DNA of 64,000 nucleotides from Bacillota bacterium (GCA_023393165.1 JAEWMJ010000010.1:23703-87702); one strand, 5' to 3'. Shown: positions 49,072-58,175, counted from the stretch's first letter. Notes: generated by a model from the letters alone, not told the origin. Numbers and translations are program-made.

Positions 49072-49103
49072 TATACTTTTTGTTAAATATGTAAATTCCG
49101 CAA

Positions 49104-49131
49104 AAAAGCCTTCCCCGGAAGGAAGGCTTTC
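49104..49131 (-). terminator. Terminator after the DUF4870-like gene
   Basis: AAAGCCTTCC and GGAAGGCTTT form a 10-bp stem; on the minus strand it ends in TTTTTTG. Confidence 0.8.
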
Positions 49132-49147
49132 AATTTGCCGAGTATCT

Positions 49148-49618
49148 TCAGGCTTTGTTTACCTTGGAAGAGAATTTTTCAGCCAGGCCTCCGACCCACG
49201 GGATGCTGTATTCTTTCCATTTATATGCGTTTACCATAGCCAGGATCTCAAACACGGCTATAAGAATACCAACGATTGCGGCAATAATGCTTACAGCCAC
49301 AATTCCCCCGGTAAACCCCCAGCCGCCGGTAAGCCAGCTTGTAACCGAACTCCATGCAATTGCCGTTGAAATAATATCCAAAATAATATAAATGATTGCG
49401 CCGATAACGCCTAAAACAAATGCCTGAGCTGCATGGAATTTTACGAGCATACTGTTCTTTTCAATGAAGAAGAAAATGAGCGGAACCAACCATGTAAACC
49501 AGTGTGCGCCGGGAATAAAATTGAGAATGAGCGCAACCAGGTACGCAAGCAACGCGGCAATATTTGCGTCCAGTCCGCCGATTGATGATTTGTGCGGTTC
49601 ATACGTTTTCAAAGACAT
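49148..49618 (-). CDS. DUF4870-like small membrane protein
   Basis: A 156-residue membrane protein with four hydrophobic segments. The N-terminal part GGLDANIAALLAYLVALILNFIPG and the central VKFHAAQAFVLG are typical of DUF4870/Tic20-like proteins. Function is unknown. It has its own promoter (49706-49734) and terminator, and the ribosome site GTAGGAGG. Confidence 0.75.
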   Translation of the reverse strand: MSLKTYEPHKSSIGGLDANIAALLAYLVALILNFIPGAHWFTWLVPLIFFFIEKNSMLVKFHAAQAFVLGVIGAIIYIILDIISTAIAWSSVTSWLTGGWGFTGGIVAVSIIAAIVGILIAVFEILAMVNAYKWKEYSIPWVGGLAEKFSSKVNKA

Positions 49619-49705
49619 AATAAAAACCTCCTACAAATATTTTTTTGTAAAATTAAGAATAAAAGCAAGAAATTCTGTGCATGCAATTGTTGATTGGTCA
49701 ATTTC

Positions 49706-49734
49706 AGGATAGCTTATCAAAAGGCTTCTGTCAA
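49706..49734 (-). promoter_or_regulatory. Promoter of the DUF4870-like gene
   Basis: On the minus strand TTGACA (49734-49729) and TATCCT (49711-49706) with a 17-base spacer. Confidence 0.65.
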
Positions 49735-49905
49735 TTTATTTCCCGCCTGAAATCACCCCTTTTTTTGCATTCATCTGCTTTATTATATGAGAGAAATTCT
49801 TTAATAAATAATAAAAACAATATTAATTGAAAATAAACGGTTTATTTAAAATCCATGGTGCTAAATATCATTTTTATAATTCGCTTTTTAAAAAAAAACC
49901 CGGGG

Positions 49906-50799
49906 TCATCCCCGGCGTTCATTCCATGCTCTCTTATATTTGCTCTTTATAAATTCAACGCTCAAAGCATTATGCGGACAGGCCCGGATACAATCTCCGC
50001 ACCGGATGCAATCCGGAGAGTTTGGGGTATTGCATACTGCAATATCCAGCTTGCATGCCTTTTGACACTCCCCGCAGCCGGTGCATGCAGCCGTATCCAC
50101 TCTGTACCTGTACAGGGAAACCGGCTGGATCAGCCCGTACACTGCGCCAAGCGGACACAGATACCTGCAAAACGGCCGGTAGATCATAAGGGACAAAACG
50201 ATAAGGGCGACCAGTATGATATTTTTCCAGGCATACAGCGCGCCGACTGCCCCGGTAAGCTGCGGATTTAAAGATACCAGCGGCCATCCGGCCATCAGGG
50301 TGCCGGACGGGCATATCCACTTACAGAACCACGGCGTCCCCTGACCCACGATGTCCAGGACAAACATGGGCAGGATAATAACGAAAAGTCCGAGCATGAT
50401 GTATTTGATTGCCTTTAAATACCGGTCCGCCCGGACCTTTTTGATCTTTCTGACAAAAGGGATTTTATAGAGCAGATCCTGCGCCAGGCCGAACGGGCAG
50501 AGCCATCCGCATACCAGACGGCCTATCAGCGCTCCGGTGATCATCAGGAACCCGACCACGTAGAACGCGAACTGAAAATTCCTGTCCGCCAGAACCGACT
50601 GAAGCGCGCCTATAGGGCAGGACGCCAGCGCGCCCGGGCAGGAATAACAATTGAGCCCGGGAACGCATACGGCCTTGAGCGGCCCGGTATAGATCTTTCC
50701 TTTTAAAAAGCCCAGCCAATATCCGTTTGTGAGCGCGACAAAGGCGATCTGGAAAAAGAGGCGAAACCCCCGCTTTTTTTGATGTGAAATCCTATCCAA
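49906..50799 (-). CDS. NapH/YccM-like membrane 4Fe-4S protein
   Basis: A 297-residue membrane protein. It has about five hydrophobic segments and two cytoplasmic or membrane-edge CxxxCP motifs (CGWLCPFG near 97 and CRYLCPLG near 211) typical of the NapH/CcoG family. Near the end come two ferredoxin-type clusters, CTGCGECQKAC and CIRCGDCIRACP (about 239-275). Such proteins pass electrons across or along the membrane. The start is a TTG at 50799 that overlaps the end of the CXXC peptide gene. With the TlpA lipoprotein upstream it forms a redox operon. Confidence 0.85.
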   Translation of the reverse strand: MDRISHQKKRGFRLFFQIAFVALTNGYWLGFLKGKIYTGPLKAVCVPGLNCYSCPGALASCPIGALQSVLADRNFQFAFYVVGFLMITGALIGRLVCGWLCPFGLAQDLLYKIPFVRKIKKVRADRYLKAIKYIMLGLFVIILPMFVLDIVGQGTPWFCKWICPSGTLMAGWPLVSLNPQLTGAVGALYAWKNIILVALIVLSLMIYRPFCRYLCPLGAVYGLIQPVSLYRYRVDTAACTGCGECQKACKLDIAVCNTPNSPDCIRCGDCIRACPHNALSVEFIKSKYKRAWNERRG

Positions 50800-50929
50800 T
50801 TCCTATACACTCCAGACAAATACGAATTGCTTTGGCAAGAACCACCTGCGCCTCGCCCCGCAGGACGCCTGTCACCAGAAACGCCGCGCCTATGCCGATC
50901 AGCAGGAACGCCGAAGTTTTACGTTTCAT
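50792..50929 (-). CDS. CD1871A-like small CXXC membrane peptide
   Basis: A 45-residue peptide. One membrane helix (residues 6-22, SAFLLIGIGAAFLVTGV) is followed by RGEAQVVLAKAIRICLECIGIG, which matches the CD1871A family signature with C-L-E-C near the C-terminus. The gene overlaps the following TTG-started Fe-S protein gene by eight bases and begins ten bases after the TlpA stop. The conserved trio TlpA-like protein, CXXC peptide and Fe-S membrane protein suggests a thiol-disulfide relay to the membrane. Confidence 0.78.
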   Translation of the reverse strand: MKRKTSAFLLIGIGAAFLVTGVLRGEAQVVLAKAIRICLECIGIG

Positions 50930-50938
50930 TCAATCACC

Positions 50939-51604
50939 TTATTTTTGAAGCAGTCCATCAATAATCTCCGCCCATCCCTGCTTGTCTTTGGAACCCACAA
51001 ACTGTTCTCCCACATAGTTCCCCTTATCGTCCACGAAAACCGTAGTGGGCACCGCGTCGACATTGTTTATAATAAGATTGTTAAGGCTTTCGGAAGGAAG
51101 CAGATGCGTGTAGTTTGCGCCTGTTTTATCAACAATTTCTTTTGCAAGCGCAACGCCTTCTTCCGGGATGCTGCCGTCGCTGTTCTGAACGTCCGCCACG
51201 ATCCCCACGATATTTACGCCTTTGTCCTGGTATTCGGACTTGAGCTGGCCGAGATCGGGCAGTTCATTGATGCATGGGGAGCAGAACGTCGCCCAGATAT
51301 TCACCATCGTCAGGCTGTAATCCGCAAATATGTCCTGGGTAACGGTATTTCCATTGAGGTCCGTTGTTGTAAATTCGGTGAGCCCGCCTGCGGATCCGCT
51401 TGTCCGGTTTTCATCCGCACCGCCACTCTCGGACGCAGCAGGGGCCGATGTTTCCGCCGGCTCCGCGCTCAGTTCTGCGGACGCGGCCGGGCTTGCCGAA
51501 GGACTGTTTGTGTCCGCATTGCGCCCGTCCGAACATGCGGACAGCAACACCGCTGAAAGCAGCAGGACAGCTGCTACAAGTATAACACTTCTTTTTATCT
51601 TCAT
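50939..51604 (-). CDS. TlpA/ResA-like thiol-disulfide lipoprotein
   Basis: A 221-residue exported protein. It has a basic N-terminus, a hydrophobic stretch and lipobox LLSAC with C24 as lipidation site. A Ser/Ala/Pro-rich low-complexity linker runs to about residue 75. The thioredoxin-like domain follows, with WATFCSPC as active site and a cis-Pro in AVPTTVF. It would reduce or oxidise extracytoplasmic thiols. The start at 51604 follows AAAGGAG; a longer upstream frame would disrupt the signal peptide. First gene of the operon with the CXXC peptide and Fe-S protein. Confidence 0.88.
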   Translation of the reverse strand: MKIKRSVILVAAVLLLSAVLLSACSDGRNADTNSPSASPAASAELSAEPAETSAPAASESGGADENRTSGSAGGLTEFTTTDLNGNTVTQDIFADYSLTMVNIWATFCSPCINELPDLGQLKSEYQDKGVNIVGIVADVQNSDGSIPEEGVALAKEIVDKTGANYTHLLPSESLNNLIINNVDAVPTTVFVDDKGNYVGEQFVGSKDKQGWAEIIDGLLQK

Positions 51605-51698
51605 ATAATGATCTCCTTTTACTTCTTGAAAATTTGGGTCCAACATTCTTGCGGTAATCGCCGTTCAAACGCTGCTGTATATTCCCTTTTGCACTCCA

Positions 51699-51727
51699 TT
51701 GCATTGGGCTCCCGCCTGTGATAGTAT
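51699..51727 (+). promoter_or_regulatory. Candidate promoter of the FetAB-like ABC genes
   Basis: TTGCAT (51699-51704) and TAGTAT (51722-51727), 17 bases apart. Confidence 0.5.
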
Positions 51728-51785
51728 ACAAAAGGAATCAATCTGGCGCGCGGTAATCCGTTCGCACTGCCTTGGAGGAGTTCAT

Positions 51786-52418
51786 TTGAAACCATTGTTT
51801 GAAACAACGGATCTTGTTTTCTGCGGGTTTATCCGTTATGGTAACCTTTCTATCCCGACGGACAGAGTCACGTTTATTACCGGCGAAAGCGGATGCGGGA
51901 AAAGCACGCTTTTGAAGCTTATGAACGGCGTATTGTCCCCCTCGAGGGGGAATATATTCTACCGCGGCCGGGATATCTCAAAGGTTGATACCATCCGGCT
52001 GCGCCGCGAGGTTTCCCTTGTTTCCCAGGAAGCCTTCCTTTTTGACGGCTCCATCCGGGAGAATTTTGACGCGTTCTACAAATTCAGGAATATGGCTCCT
52101 CCTTCGGATGAAGAGATAAAGACATGCCTGTCTTTAATGCAACTGGATTTCACGCCCCCGGCACTGACGCAGACGCTTTCAGGGGGTGAAAAACAGAGGC
52201 TGTACCTGGCTGTTTTTTTGTCCTTCCGTCCCGGCGTCCTGCTTTTGGATGAACCGACCTCCGCATTGGACGCCCGGACCGGAGAAACGGTAATGTCCAA
52301 CATCATACAATTTTGCAAAGGCAACCATACGGAACTGCTTGCGGTCAGTCACAACAGGGAGCTTACGGAAAAGTTTTCCGAGAACACACTTCAACTGAAA
52401 AGGGAGGCAATAGAATGA
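51786..52418 (+). CDS. FetA/YbbL-like ABC transporter ATP-binding protein
   Basis: A 210-residue ATPase. Walker A is GESGCGKST, the Q-loop VSQEAFLFDGSI, the signature LSGGEKQRL and Walker B VLLLDEPTSALD. The start is TTG at 51786 with GGAGGAG five bases upstream; no ATG gives a sensible N-terminus. It overlaps the permease gene by four bases. The FetAB/YbbLM family is linked to iron or other metal homeostasis. A role in metal or redox homeostasis would suit its position among Fe-S and thiol genes. Confidence 0.85.
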   Translation: MKPLFETTDLVFCGFIRYGNLSIPTDRVTFITGESGCGKSTLLKLMNGVLSPSRGNIFYRGRDISKVDTIRLRREVSLVSQEAFLFDGSIRENFDAFYKFRNMAPPSDEEIKTCLSLMQLDFTPPALTQTLSGGEKQRLYLAVFLSFRPGVLLLDEPTSALDARTGETVMSNIIQFCKGNHTELLAVSHNRELTEKFSENTLQLKREAIE

Positions 52419-53191
52419 TTGGCGCGGCCGATATCGGGATCCTTCCTTTTTGCCTCATATATTTGCTTTTACTGGTTGTCATTATCCTGATGCAAAAATC
52501 CCGCGTAGGAAAAACAAAACTTCTTCTCCTTGCAAGTCTGCGCATGACAGTACAACTGGTGATTGTGGGATTTGTCCTGACATATATTTTTCAGAATCCG
52601 CACCCTCTTTTTACCGCCGTTTTTCTGGCAGCCATGATCATCTTTTCCGTACACCGGGTTTTGTCCAAACAAAAAGCCCTGAATAAACGGTTTAAAATTT
52701 TTGTGGGACTTTCACTTACCCTGTCCGGATTGGCGGTGGTTGCTTATTTTGTCTGTGTGATCATAGGCCAGGACCTGTTTAATCCGCAGTATACCATTCC
52801 GCTTGCCGGAATGATTATGGGAAACGCCATGACGGGCGTGAATCTTGCGCTTGCCAATTTTACCGAAAACTTAAAGACCCGGAAGCAAAAAATGGATGCT
52901 TTGCTCAACCTGGGCGTGCACCCCCGCGACATTTTGAAACCCATGGCTGCCGGAGCGCTTGAGACCGCGCTCATACCCACCATCAATTCCATGCTTGGGA
53001 TGGGGATTATTTTTCTGCCCGGCATGATGACAGGCCAGATACTTTCAGGAACGGTCCCCACCACTGCGATCCTGTACCAGATCGCAATCATGATCGCCAT
53101 TTGTACGTCCGTAAGCCTTTCGGTATTCTGCGCGCTTACCCTGGGATACAGAACGCTCTATAACAGCAAAAACCAGTTTACCGGTCTGTAA
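52415..53191 (+). CDS. FetB/YbbM-like ABC transporter permease
   Basis: A 258-residue membrane protein of the UPF0014/FetB family. It has about seven hydrophobic segments, the conserved stretch PLAGMIMGNAMTGVNLAL near 130 and a C-terminal TINSMLGMGIIFLPGMMTGQILSG near 190. It starts with the ATGA overlap to the ATPase gene. Its last 14 bases overlap the 3' end of the convergent Crp/Fnr gene. Confidence 0.88.
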   Translation: MIGAADIGILPFCLIYLLLLVVIILMQKSRVGKTKLLLLASLRMTVQLVIVGFVLTYIFQNPHPLFTAVFLAAMIIFSVHRVLSKQKALNKRFKIFVGLSLTLSGLAVVAYFVCVIIGQDLFNPQYTIPLAGMIMGNAMTGVNLALANFTENLKTRKQKMDALLNLGVHPRDILKPMAAGALETALIPTINSMLGMGIIFLPGMMTGQILSGTVPTTAILYQIAIMIAICTSVSLSVFCALTLGYRTLYNSKNQFTGL

Positions 53192-53867
53192 ATCCGGCCG
53201 TTTTTTTAAGCTTTTCCAGGTCCACGATCTTTATTCCCCCGCGGAAAACCCGGACCATTCCTTCCCTTTCAAAGTATTTCAGCATACGGGATATAACCTC
53301 CCGGGCGCTTCCAAGATGTCCGGCGATCGACTCGTGCGTTGTGGACAGCGTATCCGTTTTTTCGTCTTCCGACTTCTCCAGAAGGAACAGCGCGAGCCGT
53401 TTATCCATGCTGGTGAACAATATCTGTTCCATAACCCACATCACATCCGAAAACCGGGCCGCAATCACCTGGTTTGTAAAATCCTCCGCTTCCTTGCTTA
53501 ACTTGCAAATTTCCTGGTAAAATTGAACCGGAAGTATATAGACTTCGCTGTCCGCATCCGCGTCGATAAAAACATCGAAATCGATATTGCGCATGATGCA
53601 GGACGCGGTGAATATGCAGGTTTCGCCGGGTGCGGGCCGATACAGCGTCGCCTCCCTGCCCGTGCCCGAAATCAGGTAAACGCGCAGCCGCCCGCTTTTC
53701 ACAACCATCAGCCCCTCGCAGTCCAGTCCCGCGCTGTGGATATTCTCGCCCCGTTTATAGCGGGATAAGCGCATATTCTGTATAAATATCTGCTTCTCGT
53801 TTTCCTTAAGCTTCTTCCAGTAAGGCAGCGCTCCGGCCAGGAACGTAACGTCGCTCGGTCCGATCAT
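53178..53867 (-). CDS. Crp/Fnr-family transcriptional regulator
   Basis: A 229-residue regulator. An effector domain of cyclic-nucleotide-binding fold (about 25-140, with RGENIHSAGLDCEGLMVVKSG) is followed by a C-terminal winged helix with THESIAGHLGSAREVISRML as recognition helix. The FNR N-terminal Cys cluster is absent, so it senses something else, perhaps a redox or metal signal. The start at 53867 follows TGGGAGGAAT. A promoter TTTACT-16-TATACT lies at 53897-53924. It sits between redox operons and may control them. Confidence 0.85.
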   Translation of the reverse strand: MIGPSDVTFLAGALPYWKKLKENEKQIFIQNMRLSRYKRGENIHSAGLDCEGLMVVKSGRLRVYLISGTGREATLYRPAPGETCIFTASCIMRNIDFDVFIDADADSEVYILPVQFYQEICKLSKEAEDFTNQVIAARFSDVMWVMEQILFTSMDKRLALFLLEKSEDEKTDTLSTTHESIAGHLGSAREVISRMLKYFEREGMVRVFRGGIKIVDLEKLKKTAGFTDR

Positions 53868-53949
53868 ATGATTCCTCCCAAATTTCTTCTCTATTAAGTA
53901 TATAACACGCTTAAGCAAAGTAAAACAAAACAAGAAAAAATTCAGGATT

Positions 53950-53981
53950 AAAAAACCGGGTGCGGAGGCATCCGGTTTATT
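53950..53981 (-). terminator. Terminator after the ferredoxin gene
   Basis: On the minus strand AAACCGGATGC-ctcc-GCACCCGGTTTTTT, one mismatch in the stem. Confidence 0.75.
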
Positions 53982-53996
53982 CACAATATGTTGCTG

Positions 53997-54236
53997 TCAT
54001 TCCAAAACAAGCGCGCCCATCGGGCAGTAGCGCACGCATTTTCCGCAGCGGATGCAGACGTCCATGTCCGCCACCGGCGCGGAAAAACCTTTTTGTGTAA
54101 GCGCGCCCACAGGGCAGACCCGTATGGACGGGCATGGATGGTTTTGCGGACACCTGGCCTTTTTGACCACCAGGTTTCTTGCATCGTCCCCAACGGTTGT
54201 TTCCTGCGCGTCTATTTTATGCAGGCTATTTTGCAT
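53997..54236 (-). CDS. Ferredoxin-like 4Fe-4S protein
   Basis: A 79-residue protein. The C-terminal half has a classical cluster motif CIRCGKCVRYCPMGAL. The first half has a looser Cys set (C29-x5-C35-x5-C41-P) which may or may not hold a second cluster. It overlaps the end of the thioredoxin-reductase-like gene by eleven bases, with AGAGGGA upstream of the ATG, so it is likely the electron donor of that flavoprotein. Confidence 0.8.
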   Translation of the reverse strand: MQNSLHKIDAQETTVGDDARNLVVKKARCPQNHPCPSIRVCPVGALTQKGFSAPVADMDVCIRCGKCVRYCPMGALVLE

Positions 54237-55104
54237 CTTGATTCCCTCTGTTTCCTCTGATATATTTTACGGCCTCAAATCCGGCCTTTGCTCCCTGGTA
54301 GACGGCCTTGCTGACCTGCAGCCATCCGCCGGTGCAGTCCCCGGCGGCAAATACGCCAGGCACATTGGTTTCCATGTTTTCGTTTACGATCACTTCGGAG
54401 CCGTTCAAACTGACGCCCATCATTCTGGCAAGGTCGCTGCTGGTTGCGACCCCCATCGCTACAAACGCGCCGGCTGCGGCAAGCTCGGTCCCGTCCTTGA
54501 ATTTGATATGTTGAAGCCTTCCCTCTCCTTCCAGAGATTCTATCTCTTTTTGGTTTACGGCAATGTTGGAAGGCATACCGACGGTCATTTCAAGTCCGTT
54601 TGTCAGTATGGTGACCGAGGACGCCACTTCGGCAAGTTCCTTTGCTTCCGAAAGCGCGTATTCCCCGTTTCCGAGCACGGCAACGTCCTTTTTTCTGTAA
54701 AAAAACGCGTCGCATGTTGCGCAGTAACTGACCCCGCTTCCCTCGAGTTCCTGAAGTCCTTTTATCTTAGGCTTTTTGCGCGACGATCCTGTGGCCAGTA
54801 TTACGGTATCCGCCTCCAGAGAACCGGTTTTGGCTTTTACCAGCAGCTTTTGGCCGAAACCCAGGCCGACCACCTCATCCTGCATCATTTTCGCGCCCAG
54901 TTTTTCTGCCTGCGCGATGCCGTATTCAATCAGCTGTACGCCTGATACAGGCTCTGGAAATCCATAATAGTTTTCTATCATTCCGGCACGCTCAAGTGAT
55001 CCCTTATCCTTGCCGATCACCACTGTTTCCATTCCCGAACGCAAAGCGTATATGGCGGCGGTTATCCCCGCCGGTCCGCTGCCGATTACAACAACATCTG
55101 GCAT
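54226..55104 (-). CDS. Thioredoxin reductase-like flavoprotein
   Basis: A 292-residue FAD-dependent pyridine-nucleotide-disulfide oxidoreductase. FAD motif GSGPAG is at 8-13, the redox pair is C128 and C131 (YCATC), and the second FAD motif AAGDCTGG lies near 260. The usual NADPH motif region reads VLGNGEYALSEA (about 143-154), where most TrxR proteins have G-x-G-x-x-A/G with an HRR segment following; that HRR is not present. As the gene overlaps a ferredoxin gene, it may be a ferredoxin-dependent flavin-thioredoxin reductase variant. Ribosome site GAGGAGG. Confidence 0.85.
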   Translation of the reverse strand: MPDVVVIGSGPAGITAAIYALRSGMETVVIGKDKGSLERAGMIENYYGFPEPVSGVQLIEYGIAQAEKLGAKMMQDEVVGLGFGQKLLVKAKTGSLEADTVILATGSSRKKPKIKGLQELEGSGVSYCATCDAFFYRKKDVAVLGNGEYALSEAKELAEVASSVTILTNGLEMTVGMPSNIAVNQKEIESLEGEGRLQHIKFKDGTELAAAGAFVAMGVATSSDLARMMGVSLNGSEVIVNENMETNVPGVFAAGDCTGGWLQVSKAVYQGAKAGFEAVKYIRGNRGNQDAK

Positions 55105-55276
55105 TTTGTTTCCTCCTCATGTCTGGTATTATAAAATTTGCGGCCAACTTTTACTGTGATAAAATCACAAACCGTTTACGGTTATTTTGGTTATTTTTGG
55201 CTACAGGAACCTCTTTTAATCATAAATGAGAATGCAATTATTGTAAACAGATTATTTTTACACCCGGTTTCCGGTT

Positions 55277-55303
55277 AAAAGAAGGGCTTTGAGCCCTTCT
55301 TTT
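55277..55303 (-). terminator. Terminator after the chemoreceptor gene
   Basis: AAAAGAAGGGCT and GCCCTTCTTTT form a hairpin with a T-rich end on the minus strand. Confidence 0.8.
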
Positions 55304-55310
55304 ATGGAAA

Positions 55311-57629
55311 TCAATATTTGGAATTTGGCTGTCCGCCGGATTCTTCCGTATAAAACGGTTCGTTTTCTATTTCGTATACCTGTTTTCTGAGCTTGAACCG
55401 GGCAACCATTTCCTTTAAAAGTTCTGCCTGCCCGGACAGTTCCTCGCTGGTTGCGGCGCTCTCCTCGGCTGTCGCGGAATTGCTTTGCACCACAATGGAA
55501 ACGTCCCCGATTCCGCGGTTGATTTGGCTGATTCCCGTTGCCTGCTGGCCCGACGCCTCTGCGATTTCCGCAACCAGTTTGGCCGCTTTATCCACTTCGG
55601 CCACGATCCCTTTGAGCGCTTCCGCCGTTTCATTGGCGATCTTCGTTCCGGATTCCGCCTTTTTGACGGAGCCTTCTATCAGGTCGGTCGTCTCTTTTGC
55701 CGCATCCGCGCTCCTGGCGGCCAGGCTTCTGACTTCCTCCGCAACCACCGCGAATCCTTTCCCGTGCACGCCCGCGCGGGCAGCCTCCACTGCCGCGTTT
55801 AAGGCAAGTATATTCGTCTGGAATGCGATATCGTCGATCACTTTGATGATTTTGGAAATATTGTTCGACGAATCGTTGATTTCCTGCATTGATTGCAGCA
55901 TTTCCTGCATGCGCCGGTTTCCGGCAGCGGCATTCGTGCTGGCCTCTCCCGAAAGCCTGTTGGCTTCTTTTGCATTTTCCGCGTTACGGCTTGTCTGTTC
56001 CGCAATCTCCGTTATGGAACTGCTCAGTTCCTCTATCGCGCCGGCCTGCTGGGTAGCGCCCTGGCTCAATACCTGGCTTCCCCCGGATACCTGGTTTGCG
56101 CCGGCCGCAACCTGTTCGGCGGCGTTGTTAATATCTTGCATGACTGTGTTCAGGGAATTGAGAATGGAATTGAGCGATTTTGAAACCTCATAAAAATCCC
56201 CCTTGAAATCGCTTATATCTTCTAGATCGAAGTTTCTGTTTGCGATTTGATTCAGGCAATATGTGATCTGGCGGATAACGTTTGTCAGTTCACCGCTCAG
56301 GATGTTCACCTGCTCGGCATTGGTTTTCACCAGGCCATACGCTTCCTTTGTATCTTCGTCCGCTTCGCTTATCTTTATATCCACTTTCAGATTGCCCTGC
56401 GCCATCTTCTGCAGCTGTTCGTTTATTTTGGTAAATTCGTTGGTCAGATACTGTTTTTGCTTGACAGCGACCTCTTCTGCCTTCCGGATCCTTGAGAGCG
56501 CGTTTGAGCTTTCTTCCATCAGCCTGTTGATTCCGGATACGATTGCGCGGTATTCGCCCGTAAACGCATCTTCGTCCGCTCTTCTGCTGAAATCGCCTTT
56601 CCTTACGCTGTCGTTGACGCAGGCAATTTCCGCCGTGAGATTTTTAAGCGTATCGATCATTTCCATCATGCTCCGGCCCAGGATATCCTTATCCGATCTT
56701 GCCGCGAGCTGTATATCCAGGTTACCCTCCGCAATGCTCCTGCTGGCCTCGGCCTGTTTTTTTGCCGCCGCAGTCATGGCGCCAAAAGAGCGGTACAGCG
56801 CCCCGATCTCATCCCCGCTGGCTGATACTATGGAAATATCCGTATCCCCTACGGCAATCCTGTCCGCCATATCCTTTAATTTGCGTATCGGCCGGATGAT
56901 ATGCTTGGTATAATACGAATAGGTCAACAGGATAATCAATATGGCAATACCGGCGGTAAACGGTATGGTGAAGCCCAGCAAAGACGATGTTATCTTAAGC
57001 TGATTCGCCTTAAATTCCTGGTTTGACGCCTCAATCATGGGCAGGTAGGTCCCGGTGCCGACAAAAACCTCCCGTCCCGCGACCTCGAAAGGCGCGGCAA
57101 ACGATACTTTTTTTTCGTTCTGCCCGGTGTTTGGATTTTTCCAGGTATATTCAAAAAAACCGCCTCCCGCCTGCGCTATCCGGGAAAGTTCCCGGATGGG
57201 TTTCAGGCCGTTTGGATCCGTAGTATCGATTAAGTTTTTCCCTTCATTGGACAGGTTGTCCGGTGTTACCAGACTGACGCCGTCGTACTGATAAACAAAA
57301 TAATATCCCGAATCCGAATATTTTGTGTTTCTGATATTATCCAGAATCTTCCCGAATAACTCGTCATCCGGAACCTGCCCCTGCTCTTTTGCATATTGGG
57401 CTTCGGACATCGTAATAATCGACATGGTGTTATCCTGTATACTCTGTTTCACCTGCTTCAGGATATTTTCAGCCGCAATTTCGCTGGACTGCCGGTTTGC
57501 CGAATCAACGAAGAACAGCATGCTGCCTACGAAAAAAGCCGAAAGGATCATTGCGCCGGCAAGCGTCAATCCTATTATTTTGGATTTAATTGATTTTTGC
57601 GTTTGGACCCCCGAAATCTTGTTTTGCAT
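55311..57629 (-). CDS. Methyl-accepting chemotaxis protein with Cache-type sensor
   Basis: A 772-residue chemoreceptor. Membrane segment 1 is at about 20-42. A single-Cache extracytoplasmic domain follows (KYSDSGYYFVYQYDG near 104, then FFEYTWKNPNTGQNEKKVSF near 158). Segment 2 is at about 218-240, followed by one or two HAMP domains. The signalling domain has the highly conserved tip DDIAFQTNILALNAAVEAARAG. The gene is single, with its own terminator; no other chemotaxis gene is in the window. Its ligand is unknown, but Cache domains of this type often bind small organic acids. Confidence 0.92.
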   Translation of the reverse strand: MQNKISGVQTQKSIKSKIIGLTLAGAMILSAFFVGSMLFFVDSANRQSSEIAAENILKQVKQSIQDNTMSIITMSEAQYAKEQGQVPDDELFGKILDNIRNTKYSDSGYYFVYQYDGVSLVTPDNLSNEGKNLIDTTDPNGLKPIRELSRIAQAGGGFFEYTWKNPNTGQNEKKVSFAAPFEVAGREVFVGTGTYLPMIEASNQEFKANQLKITSSLLGFTIPFTAGIAILIILLTYSYYTKHIIRPIRKLKDMADRIAVGDTDISIVSASGDEIGALYRSFGAMTAAAKKQAEASRSIAEGNLDIQLAARSDKDILGRSMMEMIDTLKNLTAEIACVNDSVRKGDFSRRADEDAFTGEYRAIVSGINRLMEESSNALSRIRKAEEVAVKQKQYLTNEFTKINEQLQKMAQGNLKVDIKISEADEDTKEAYGLVKTNAEQVNILSGELTNVIRQITYCLNQIANRNFDLEDISDFKGDFYEVSKSLNSILNSLNTVMQDINNAAEQVAAGANQVSGGSQVLSQGATQQAGAIEELSSSITEIAEQTSRNAENAKEANRLSGEASTNAAAGNRRMQEMLQSMQEINDSSNNISKIIKVIDDIAFQTNILALNAAVEAARAGVHGKGFAVVAEEVRSLAARSADAAKETTDLIEGSVKKAESGTKIANETAEALKGIVAEVDKAAKLVAEIAEASGQQATGISQINRGIGDVSIVVQSNSATAEESAATSEELSGQAELLKEMVARFKLRKQVYEIENEPFYTEESGGQPNSKY

Positions 57630-57875
57630 AATACCATTTAGTCCTTTCTTTTGAATTTTCTATCAAAATCATAATCAACGGCTAAAATCCCGGCTGTAAG
57701 CCTTTGCCTGACCCCGCAGATTTTTTACAGCGGTTTTTGTATTTATCATACCAAACCGGAGGACTTAAACTGAAATTTCTGCTTTTTTTCTTTTTCTCTC
57801 CAAATTTCTTTCTTTATGCGCACAAAAATGCGGTGAATCTTTGATTATACGCCAATATTTGGCCCGCCGTTTGAA
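57630..57875. other. Upstream region of the chemoreceptor gene
   Basis: No gene is seen. A TTAAGTCC...ATGATAAA arrangement on the minus strand (about 57735-57770) loosely resembles a sigma-D motility promoter, at low confidence. Confidence 0.3.
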
Positions 57876-58023
57876 TCATAACTGCGCGTTCAACTCGCCG
57901 ACCGTACTGACATAATAGCCTTTACCAGAACGTTCGATTCCCAAACTTGTACTTTAGATTCTGAAATTTCTCAAACAGCATTAGTGAACTCTTTCCCTTG
58001 AGATATCCCATTATCTGTGCTAC
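57876..58023 (-). pseudogene. IS200/IS605-type transposase (TnpA) remnant
   Basis: A fragment reads VAQIMGYLKGKSSLMLFEKF...LKYKFGNRTFW, the middle of a Y1 IS200-type transposase. It then shifts frame by a two-base deletion and continues KGYYVSTVGELNAQL. The N-terminal half with the HUH motif is missing. A 15-bp perfect hairpin follows at 58075-58115. Confidence 0.8.
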
Positions 58024-58074
58024 GCCACACTTTACAAAGGGCGAAAACAGACAGAGAAACGGGCTGCTGACAAT

Positions 58075-58115
58075 AAAACGACGATATGCTCCGGAGGATT
58101 GCATATCGTCGTTTT
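58075..58115. repeat. 15-bp perfect hairpin beside the IS200 remnant
   Basis: AAAACGACGATATGC pairs with GCATATCGTCGTTTT around an 11-base loop. It may be an old terminator or a subterminal hairpin of the IS element. Confidence 0.55.
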
Positions 58116-58147
58116 GTTATAGGGTATCCAAAGGGCGCTCACTTTGG

Positions 58148-58175
58148 CACACGACCTTGCTTGCAAGGTCGTGTG
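58148..58175. repeat. 13-bp perfect palindrome upstream of the ABC cassette end
   Basis: CACACGACCTTGC-tt-GCAAGGTCGTGTG. No gene is seen between 58116 and 58317. Confidence 0.55.
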
